Of a stretch of 64,000 nt of DNA, positions 54,295 through 63,359 are shown in pieces. This DNA comes from Dipteronia dyeriana (lineage: Eukaryota; Streptophyta; Magnoliopsida; Sapindales; Sapindaceae), in assembly GCA_032871835.1 (NCBI GenBank), contig CM065301.1, positions 13,161,291-13,225,290 on the forward strand, read 5' to 3'. Every line of letters begins with the position of its first letter. Within the stretch, counting starts at the first letter, position 1. Under the pieces are notes generated by a model. The model worked only from the letters and a program-made list of their open reading frames with translations. It searched no databases and had not been told where the DNA came from. A program made the position numbers and the translations under genes.

Positions 54295-55700
54295 GGGATA
54301 TTAAGATTGTAGTCCCTCTAGTTAGTATTAATCTGGGTTTGATCCACTAGTTTTTTGAATTACTAACTTTAGTCAACTGGTTCTCTGACAATAACTATTT
54401 CGGTCCCTACCGTCCAATTATGTTAGTTTTTTGTTGACTTCTGTTAGGTCAACAAGGGTATTATGGAAAATTTACTAAAAGAATCTAGAAACCATCTGGC
54501 AGAAGGGTATAATAGTGATTTTCAAATTTCATAATAATAAGTAATATTATAAATAATTAAAAACAAAAACCAAATTAAACTACAAAATAAATATTAAAAA
54601 TTAAAAATTTAAAAACAAAACAAAATAAAACCTCTCTCACACGATTTCTCTTCTCTATCTCTCATCTCCATATGTGAATATTTTTTTTCTCATATCTCTC
54701 CCTCTCTCTTCTCTCATCTCAACATCTATTTATCTTCATCATCAAACCCTAGCCACCGTCGGCATGAACTCGACCGATCACTTTCTCTTTTGCTTTTTTT
54801 TTTTCGTCGTCGTCAATTGAGTTTGGGTGTGAGAGTTTTCTGGGTTTGAATGGGTGGTGGTCGTTTAGTGTGGTATTGTGTTAGTGTGCTTGTTCAAACC
54901 CAGATTTGGGTTCGATTCCAGGTTGGATCGAACCAGGTGTTTGTGTGTTTGAGATTGATCTTGGTGGTTGATTTTAGGTTTGTGTTTGTATTTGATTTTA
55001 GGTTTTGAGTAGAATAACTCCGATTATGTTACTGGATTTGATTTTTGATTTTTATTTTCGATTTTATGTGTTTGAATTTTTTGCTAAGTTGATTTTTTTT
55101 TTTTGGGTTTGGATTTTTTTTTCTAGGTTTGAGATTTTGGTTTGATTTTGGTTTGGTTTTGTTTTGATTGGGGTTGGGTTTGTGTTTGGATTTGGGTTTG
55201 GGTGGTTGGATTTGAGGGTTAGGGTTTTGGTGATTGGAGATTGATGATGGTGTTTGGATGATCGATCGATGATGGTTTGATGGTGAAGAGCGATGATGGT
55301 GATGAACGATGATGTTTTTTTTTTCTTAAATTCCAACATTTTTAAATTAAAAAAAAAAGATTCGGTGGATCTCCACCGTCCATCTCATGAGATGGACGGT
55401 CTGGATCTCCACCAAATCATTTTTTAAAATTTAATTAATTTGATAATAATAATAATAATAATTTTTAAATAGTTTTTTTATATTTATATTTATATTTGTT
55501 TTTTTATTTTTATTTAATTAAATATAAAATTATCATATTGCCCTTCATCAGAAAGCTTCATTAAAGGTATTTCAGTCATTTTACTTCCTGACAATGATTG
55601 TCCGTTTCTTTTAATGGAAGGACTAAAGTTAGTAATTCAAAAAACTAGTGGACCAAACCCAAATAAACACAAACTAGAGAGACTAAAATCTTAATGTCCC
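54295..55700. mobile_element. Non-autonomous MULE, possible Pack-MULE (9-bp TSD TAAAATCAA)
   Basis: The left end GGGATATTAAGATTGTAGTC and the inward right end GGGACATTAAGATTTTAGTC continue as inverted repeats for about 85 bp, including CCACTAGTTTTTTGAATTAC. TAAAATCAA flanks at 54286-54294 and 55701-55709. Nine-base duplications and long inverted ends define Mutator-like elements. There is no transposase. The interior has a telo-box-containing leader (ATCAAACCCTAGCCACCGTC near 54742) and an intron-like T/G-rich stretch, which looks like a captured 5' end of a host gene. Confidence 0.85.
55362..55416. repeat. Palindrome CCGTCCATCTCATGAGATGGACGG with extended arms
   Basis: A 24-bp perfect palindrome, written here in halves: CCGTCCATCTCA and TGAGATGGACGG. 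It is extended outward by GGTGGATCT/GGATCTCCACC arms with a small mismatch. It lies inside the MULE. Confidence 0.8.
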
Positions 55701-55734
55701 TAAAATCAAATTCCAAACAAATATTTTAAGGGCC

Positions 55735-55974
55735 GAGTGAGTGGCGCCTACAGGCTACAGCATATGCTTTCCTAAACTTGTGTATTTACCAAAACAGTTT
55801 CCGGAAAATATTTGATTCGCTGGTTCTTAGTACATACGATCACACCTGAACAATACACAGAGGATAACCACTAAATCGGTAAAGCCTCGTTCTTCTACAG
55901 CCACTATCATAGTACTACTATACATTCTCCAATCTCAAACCGTTCAACCACTGAATGCTATTAAAACCTCAAGC
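55735..55974. repeat. Local repeat copy D, upstream segment continued
   Basis: GTGGCGCCTACAGG, ATGCTTTCCTAAACTTGTG and GATCACACCTGAACAATACA match 43540-43690. It then continues with sequence that copy C lost beside its hAT-like MITE. Confidence 0.65.
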
Positions 55975-56048
55975 AATCACAAACAGGAAAGCCGCACCTG
56001 ATTAAACCAAAACCTGGAAGGTATTTTCGTGGGTGTGAGGTGACCGGC

Positions 56049-56067
56049 TATAAAACATTAAACCCTA
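56049..56067 (+). promoter_or_regulatory. TATA box plus telo-box, copy D
   Basis: TATAAAACATTAAACCCTAG, identical to copies B and C. Confidence 0.6.
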
Positions 56068-56675
56068 GCCGCTTCATCTTCACCTCTCACAAATCTCTCT
56101 CTTCCCAAATGACTTTCTTTTCTTTCTCAAATCCTAGCCGTCGAGTTTTTCTCCTCCACTGAGGTGAGATCGGCTCTTTCTCTCGTTCCCTCTCCTCACT
56201 CTTTGTCTTATTTTTTTAATTTGGATACAGATGGATCTGGTGGGATTGGATCTAATTTTTTTTTTTTTTTTTTTAAAGATTTTGTGGTGGTAAAGATGGC
56301 AATGGTGGTCTGTAGTAATTGCTTTGTGACTCCTATTTTGGTTTGATTTGCTGGGTTTGAATGGGTTTGGTGATTTTCTTGGCTTGAACGTGTTTGAATG
56401 ATTTTATGGGTTTGATTGTGTTTGGATCATTGCGTGGGTTTCTTTGATTTTCTGTGTTTGTATCATTTTCATGTTTGTTTTATTTTCTGGGTTATATCGG
56501 TCTGTTTAATTTAACGGTTTTCGAAAAAATTGATTTTTTTTTTCTGGAAACAGATTGAATATCGATTTTGTAGTTTCTTGGGTGTGTATGTTTCTTGACT
56601 TGGTGATTGAGTTCTTCTCTCTTCTCTCCTTTCTTACTTCAACTTTGATTATTTATTTCTATTCAGAGATAGCTT

Positions 56676-56768
56676 GAGAGAACACAATGAAGAGAAAATT
56701 CTGGTTCGCTCGTCGTTCTTAATGGCAAAATTGCCTTGACGATACTACCATACTCAGAGTGTTCTCTG
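56676..56768 (+). ncRNA. snoRNA-like module D1
   Basis: Same core; the hairpin loop is AAAT instead of TAAT, but GGCA/TGCC pairing is kept. D position CAGA. Confidence 0.35.
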
Positions 56769-56948
56769 TGTCAGTTTCTGTGTGTATTGTGTGTTAATGT
56801 TTTAATGGGATGGCTTTTGGGACCTAAAAGCAGCTTGTGGAGTGTTTGGATGTCCCGTAATAGAGTTTTCCGGTTTTGGCTTCTCTTCCAACAGAAGCCC
56901 CATTTTTGTTTACTGGAACTTTTATATTGGCCTATTCAGAGATAACTT

Positions 56949-57033
56949 GAGAGAACACAATGAAGAGAAAATTCTGGTTCGCTCGTCGTTCTTAATGGCA
57001 TAATTGCCTTGATGACACTACCATACTCAGAGT

Positions 57034-57042
<9 letters not shown>
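56949..57042 (+). ncRNA. snoRNA-like module D2
   Basis: Same core with TTGATGA as C'-like motif; terminal stem GAGAGAACAC with GTGCTCTCTC. Confidence 0.35.

Positions 57043-57068
<26 letters not shown>
57034..57068. repeat. (CT)n microsatellite
   Basis: About 17 CT units following module D2; the shorter CT stretches in A3, B3 and C lie at the same place. Confidence 0.9.
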
Positions 57069-57074
<6 letters not shown>

Positions 57075-57229
57075 TGTGTGTCAATGTTTTAATGGGATTA
57101 CTTTTGGGACCTACAAGCAGCTAGCCATTTTTTGTTTACTGGAACTTTTATATTGGCCATATATTTCTCTTCTTCAGCTGCGACACGTTTCAGAGTTCAG
57201 ACCTCTCCACTTTTGAAAGATCCAAGCAA

Positions 57230-57735
57230 AAATAAATATGAAACTATTTTAAAGTAAATTTATTTAAAATATATTATATAAATGAAGCAAGAATAATAGG
57301 CGATTAAGCCACATCTTAAACCCAGTCATAGCCGTAATATCCGTTGTTTTATATTGATTTGAGAAGCTTGGAGCAAAACAATGAAAGCAATGTACAGGAC
57401 CAAAACCAATCTAGTGAAATAATATACTACAATAGGAATCAAAATCAATGACCGATAGCGTCTGGAGTGTTTCTAGTGAAAAAGTGCAAAGTGATTTATA
57501 AATGTTCAAACTTTGTGCTTATATGCAAATTGAATTCTTATGCGGCCGAATTAGAAAGAGAGCGAGACTAAATTAAATCATGCATTTAAAATGTACAAAA
57601 CATAATTGGAAGCCTGGAAAATGTGATTGAGTACCCATTTCATCCCCTTCACTTATTATGGATTGCCTTGTAGCAGACCGATAGTTATCCAGCAGCTTTG
57701 AGAGAACAGTTTATTCAAGATTATCCAGCAGCTTT
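57230..57735 (-). pseudogene. SLD5: SLD5/GINS4 pseudogene fragment, copy D (exon 4 only)
   Basis: The minus strand near 57715-57630 reads the exon 4 pattern with SKLLDNYRSATRQSIISE. The fragment ends in a short internal duplication (GATTATCCAGCAGCTTTGA near 57677 and 57718), where the MULE sequence begins. Confidence 0.7.
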
Positions 57736-59660
57736 GATAATGTCACTACGTTGGTTGTTATAGAAGCAGAATCATACTCGTTTGGTATGGATGAAAGCAG
57801 GAATTTGGTTGAAGATGAACCTACAAGCATGATATATAAAGGGCAATATTTTTCAACGAAAAATGATTTGAAGATTATTTTACAATGCGGCAGAACTTCG
57901 AGTTGAAGGTGAAAAGGTCAATAAGACAACATTATATCTAGTTTGTTTGATGAAAAATTGTACGTAGAAGTTAAGAGCGGTGAGGAGAGATGAATGAACA
58001 TACTTTCAAGTAAGAAGTTTTATCAACGAACACACTTGCCCGTTAGAGGAAATTCACCGCCGACACCGACAAGTTAGTGCAGTCATAATTGGAGAAGTGA
58101 TTGCACCTAGACTTCAACAACAAGATAGTCGACTAATGCGTCCAAAGAACATAATCGCCGACATGAAATCAATGTATGGAATCCAAATCATGTACAGTAA
58201 GGCACACGCCACCCTCGATTATGTGCTGTCACTGACCCGTCGAATGCATGAGGAAACCTTCCAACTGCTTCCATCATTCGGTTACGTTTTGGAACAATCA
58301 TTGACTTATAGTGCGATAAAAATGGTAAATTCTTATACTTTTTCATCTCAATTGGTGCCTCACTTAGAGGATTCCGGACGTGCAATAATTGTCGTTGATG
58401 GTACCCATTTGAAGAGACGATTTGGGGTACAATGTTTGTTGCAATAGCACACGATGAGAATGAACAGGTGTATCTAATTGCTTTTGGGTATGGCGACTCA
58501 GAAAACAACCTTTCATAGGAGTGGTTTTTGGATTGTTTGAAAGGTGCCCTAGGTAATATTGATGAGTTGGTTTCCATTTTCGATAGACATGCAAGCATTG
58601 AAGCAGTGATTTCTAAAGTGTTCCCTTATACCACTCATACCATATGTTGCTGACACTTTTTAAAAAATATTAAAAAGCTATTTCATAGAAAGGATGTTGC
58701 AGCAATAATAGACAAAAGTCTGTGCGTACACCGAGTTTGAATATAACCGGTATATGGAAGAGTTAAGAAACTTGCACCAGAATGCATATGATTATGTAAT
58801 TGATGCCGGTCCACACAAGTGGTCCCGTGTACACTGTCCCGAAAGAAGGTACATGGTGATAACAACAAATACTGCAAAATGCATGAACTCATGCCTAAAA
58901 TTTACATGACAACTACCTATGTGTGACTCTGACTGAGTTCATTAGGAATATGCTATAACAGTGGTTTCACGATCATTATAGAGTTGCACAATCCATGCGT
59001 CATCAGTTGACCGACGAAACACATCTTGTCATCTTAAAACGTGTGGAGAAGTGTGGTTTTATGACCGTAAATCTAGTAGACTGTAATATTTTCTCGGTCA
59101 AGTGATCTGAAAAATAGTAGACTGTTGACTTAGTCTGGAAGACCTGTACTGGCAACAAATTCCAAATCGATCATTTTCCATGTTCTCATGCACTTGTGGC
59201 CGCAAGGTAAATTACTTACAAGTTTTACTAAGAGGTGACTATTACTGAAACGTGAAGCTCATCATTTTCAATTTTTTTTGCAGGGAGCGAAACTTGGATT
59301 TGACATCTTTGTATTCGGACTACTACAAGATATAGACACTTGTTGTCGCGTACTCGGTTCCTATTATACCGGTTGGACATCCTTCCACTTGGGTTGTGCC
59401 ATCTGACATTACTTATAGGGTGATTTTGAATCCAATTTTCAGGAGACAAGCAGGACGCTCGAGGGCGGGTCGACATGTCTCGACTTCGGAGAGGACAATT
59501 ACACAATCGTGTAGAAGATGTAGACAACCAGGGCATAATTCCAGGAGATGTTCTAATCCACCTTTGATTAATGAAGGTCCAAGCAGAGTTGTTCCCGATG
59601 AATACCGCCGCTAGTGTATCATCTGTCATTCAATTGGACACAACAAAAGATGTGCCCTAA
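57736..59660 (+). pseudogene. MuDR-type (MULE) transposase
   Basis: In order: DNA-binding N-terminus (NLVEDEPTSMIYKGQYFSTK, then FQVRSFINEHTCPLEEIHRR); KNIIADMKSMYGIQIMYSKA; LLPSFGYVLEQ; catalytic IIVVDGTHLKRRF; VYLIAFGYGDSENN; WFLDCLKGALG; SIFDRHASIEAVISKVFP; HTICCWHFLKN. Next is the SWIM-type zinc finger region (QIDHFPCSHALVAAR near 59165-59205). The C-terminus has one or two CCHC knuckles (CRRCRQPGHNSRRC near 59508, CIICHSIGHNKRC near 59618). Many stops and shifts. It would cut and paste Mutator-like DNA if intact. Confidence 0.88.
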
Positions 59661-59954
59661 CATGGACTATAATAGAGAATGAATGCCAACGCTTTGATCA
59701 CACTGTAAACATTTGGAATCGTATCAGATTGTAATAATTTGCAGTTGTATAAAATGTGTGTTAACGCATTTTGTACTAAAAAAAATTGTATCAGATTGTC
59801 ATGATTTGCTATGTGTTTCGTACATGTAATGACAGACACTGGAAACAAAAACATTAAAAGAAATTAAGATAATATTAATGAATTACAATGTCTTTGTACA
59901 TAAAAATTGGTATGAAATACACAAAAAATGCAACATTAAATACACAACCAATCA
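59661..59954. other. Spacer between converging MULE genes
   Basis: AT-rich; short repeats of TATCAGATTG occur near 59725 and 59785. Likely the facing 3' untranslated regions. Confidence 0.4.
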
Positions 59955-61300
59955 CTAGGCGGGCCTGGAGTTACAAAAAATCTCCACATCCATTTTCTCC
60001 CGAATGATCCCTATGTCGTCCTCTGACCAATCAAAAGGGCGTCGACCCACCAATAAGTACTCGATAAGTCTCAAAGTATGGGGACCACAACTACCTCTGC
60101 AATTGGACACATGAAAACGCGTTACAAATCGTTTTAAAATAATATCTAATCACGTGAATGAAATAGAATGTCTTACAATTTTTTTAGGGACTGTAGAAGT
60201 GAAGACCACACTGACCGAGAAAGGCTTATTTTTCCTGGGGAACGGCCGACGACCACCTCTTCGTGCAGTGTGGAACCCTGTGTCATTCAACATGGATGAC
60301 AAAAACCACCGTAATGCCAGGACCTGCTGCTTCCTGATATGATGAGGAACTTCCTATCTCCAAGGGTCAAATATGTCCAGCTTCCCGAGAATAAAGTCGA
60401 CGGTCACCACCAGCCAATGTTGGCCCCTAACGTTGCACGTTATCAGAACCTATAATAGTATGCAGAAGGTGTTAGGTCAGGATATACGAACAATTTATAT
60501 TTGAAATCATTTCCACCATCTAACACTTACCAAGTCAACCTCGTGCCATGGGCGGTTACCACTCGTGGTAGCTCAACGAAGCGTTTGAAGATCCTCTTCC
60601 AACCATTGGGACTGTAACACATTTCACCTCGTCGTGGTCACAACCCCGTGTGAATCACGAGGCATCATTCTCTCCTACTGTAACAACATAAGTGACTGTA
60701 CATACAATCATTGACAAATTCATATCAATAATAAAAATCCAAAAAACGAGATGCAATTCCAATAATTTGTAACTAGTTACGTAGAATTGTGTATCCAATA
60801 CATTGATCCTCTGGTTGTACACAGTGGAGAATCCTCGTTGACGCTTCTGAAGAATATGGAGAATTGTATATCCAATACGTTGATCCTCTGGTTGTACACA
60901 GTGAAGAATCCTCATTGACGCTTTTGAAAAATATGGAGGTATGCGTCCATATGCTGACAGACAATAAAAGTAATAAATTGTTAACAATACACATTATTTA
61001 AACAAACATTAAATTGAAAATCACGTAAATACGTACCGTGTCCTCCAAGTCCATGAAGTTGGACTGCATACACATGAACCATTGGGCATCCACTGGTGTC
61101 ATCACGTCCACATCATGTCTGTTTAATGGTTGGATTAACTTTATCAAAATGTGAATAAACATGAAAACACTGTCAAATTCATAGATGAAGTTGTAATCAC
61201 AGTTCCCCGTTGGTGTTCTTCTTGAAGGCTTTGTATGCCGCAAGCTGAGAGGCGTCCACAAGTCTGTGGAGGTCAAATATGTGTTCCGTGGACTCGGGTA
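59955..61300 (-). pseudogene. Ulp1-like cysteine protease part of a MULE-associated gene
   Basis: Minus-strand blocks: near 61090-61030 DVDVMTPVDAQWFMCMQSNF; near 60990-60790 HMDAYLHIFQKRQ and VYNQRINVLD, repeated once as a small internal duplication; near 60450-60355 NVRGQHWLVVTVDFILGKLD and IFDPW; near 60320-60180 MLNDTGFHTARRG; near 60105-59955 RGSCGPHTLRLIEYLLVGRR, FDWSEDDIGIIREKM and a final stop. QHW carries the catalytic His (about 60418), FDPW the Asp, and SCG the Cys (about 60088) of the Ulp1/C48 family, which cleaves SUMO. The exons are interrupted by stops. Such domains are known in plant KAONASHI-type MULEs. Confidence 0.75.
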
Positions 61301-62360
61301 GTGTCCTCAACCTCTTCGGTCGGCATGGATCTGTGTAAGGGCTCATCAACTGCCATCAACGCTTAAGTATACGTTTTCTGGGCAGTACTTCAGCCTCCGA
61401 GGAGCTCTGGAGCTGGGTCGATGTGCTGGGTGGGGGAAGGGACCCCTGAGGCTGGGTCGACATGCTGGGTGAGGGAGGGGATTGTTGTGCCTGTGTCGAC
61501 ATGCTGGGTAAGGGAGGGGACCGCTACGGCTGGGTCGACATGCTGGGTGGGAGAGGGGACCGCCGCGGTTAAATCGATATTTTGGGTGGTAGGTATAGCT
61601 CGGGCTGGGTGGATCTAGATAGAACAGCGGGGAGGTCCTCGCTAAGTCCACATGTCCTGTTTGACCTCCTCTCCTTCCATATACCCACTATAAAGTCTGG
61701 GTCAGGAGGTGAGGGGTCATCCCTGTGTGTATGCATGGTCGACCCCTAAAGCTCTCGGATCATATCCTGTAACATTCGGTGTTATCGCTCTTCCGGAGGG
61801 ATTCACACACATCGTTCAACAGATCTGCCCTTGTGCCCTAAAAGCATGTCTACATTGTTAGTACAACACTATCAACATCACGTGTTAATAAAAAAACAAA
61901 ACTTTCTTTTCAACCTACCTCTCCATCACCTCCAACGCCTCCACGGGAATCCCGTGTAAATGTACCATGTCCGAGGGTGGTAAACCGAACCCACCTATGA
62001 TTATGCCTTTCTCGTTGAGGGTCTGTCTGATATCCCTCACTGTCACTGGGCCTTAAACCCCCAGCATCGGGCTCAAATCCCTCACTGTCACTGGTCCTGT
62101 CTGTCAAACCCCCACCCTCTGTCCCACTGTTCCCGCCAAAGGTAGTTTGATCAGGGACCAGAGGTGGAATATGAAGTCTGACCTCCTCTACATACAGGCT
62201 CCCCCCTCGTTTAGCCCTATATAGTACGGTGCTTGTCTCTCAGCTGGTGTGGGCACCAGTTCCTTCCTCGCAAACATCTGAAATATTGGTTAGAACAATG
62301 TAATTGTACATTTACTAACTAATATAAACATTAACAAATTAAATACATACCTTGGCTTTG
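61301..62360 (-). pseudogene. Low-complexity linker of the DUF1985/Ulp1 gene
   Basis: Minus-strand translation is Pro/Arg-rich (61346-61651) and then Ser/Asp/Gly-rich with repeated SDSEG (61910-62107). Such linkers are usual between the two domains in this family. Splice-like CAG and GT sites exist near 61915 and 62280. Confidence 0.5.
61410..61600. repeat. 39-bp minisatellite, five units, in frame with the Ulp1/DUF1985 gene
   Basis: TCGACATGCTGGGTGAGGG-like units recur at 39-bp intervals (reference points 61418, 61457, 61496, 61535, 61574). On the minus strand this gives a 13-residue Pro-rich repeat (PFPHPACRPS-like). It lies in the linker between the DUF1985 and Ulp1 parts. Confidence 0.85.
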
Positions 62361-63338
62361 AAAATCTTGGCCAAATTCTTCCTTCTCAGTTGTTTGGTCA
62401 ACTCCTACTTCAAAATACGGGGATACAGATCTGGAACCCTCCGGGTGCCGAACTCTTGGCCCAAATCAGGGATCACCTCGAAAGCAAGTATCTGCATCAA
62501 AGATAAGTACGATAAGTATCCATAACATTTATGACAACAACAATAAAGTACAACTTGTAATTTGAAGTTTTTACCAATAGGGCGTGAGACAGACCGTATA
62601 TGTTTTAGGTCTCCGCCGCATGTACGTGAGCTCCCTTTTCCTGCTGGCGTCGCTCGAACCCCGTCTCGCCGCCCGTCAAGCGCATGCTTTAATGAGTAAA
62701 TATAATGCATGTACACGTGGGCACCCCACGGGAACGCATTCGAACGCATCGAGATCCTCAACCAGCCAAAACTGCCAAACTGTAATCTTGAATCTCTCGT
62801 CCACCCCTATCAGTGAAGTTCAGCATATATATGAGGCAGAACTTCATAACATAGTACGCTCTCCAAACTCTCTGACGGTGACAACACCCTTTATCTCCTC
62901 CAAAGAAACCTCATCGGCTTCAGGAAAGTACCGCTGATGTATGCCATTCTCCAATGATGTATACATGGTCGTGTTCTGTATAACTCTAACTCGTAATCCG
63001 GTGATCAGACAAAATTCCACCTTCGAAAACCTCAACGACTGGTTCCCTAACATAAATTGCATCTCATCTGTTGGGCCGTTATGATGCAGCTCCCTCAAAA
63101 GCAACCAATGGATAACACCACTCAAAAACTTCATCTCCCGATGCGTCGTAAGGAACTGCTCGAAACATGACGCCATGAACCGACACCGATCTTCATATGC
63201 AAATTTTGTAGGGACCCGGTTCAGTGCGTCATCTATATGGGCAAGGGCGTCAAAATGGTCGTGACGAGTCAATTTGTCCTTGTACCAGTCTCCTTGTGGA
63301 GTTTTAAGCAAATATCTCAACCTATTTCTCATCTGCAA
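62361..63338 (-). pseudogene. DUF1985 domain of a MULE-associated gene
   Basis: The 63338-62848 frame is open for 164 codons: RNRLRYLLKTPQGDWYKDKL, FDALAHIDDALNRVPTKF, FLTTHREMKFLSGVIHWLLL, then DEMQFMLGNQSLRFSKVEFC and LITGLRV. This is the DUF1985 signature found with Ulp1 domains in plant transposon genes. Frame-shifted continuations show VWQFWLVEDLDAFE, WGAHVYMHYIYSLKHALDG and FEVIPDLGQEFGTRRVPDLY. The role of DUF1985 is unknown. Confidence 0.8.
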
Positions 63339-63359
63339 TGCAACAGAAATACAACGTCA

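Larger units (their letters stand above)
55975..57229 (+). repeat. Local repeat copy D, plus-strand unit
   Basis: AATCACAAACAGGAAAGC, TATA and telo-box, leader, intron-like stretch, 3' splice-like TTTCTATTCAG near 56656, two modules, then a long CT run (57034-57068). About as close to B as to A. Confidence 0.7.

Noticed and set aside
4196..56067. Interstitial telomere repeats (AAACCCTA)
   Set aside because: Single copies in leader positions, not arrays; they fit telo-box promoter elements.
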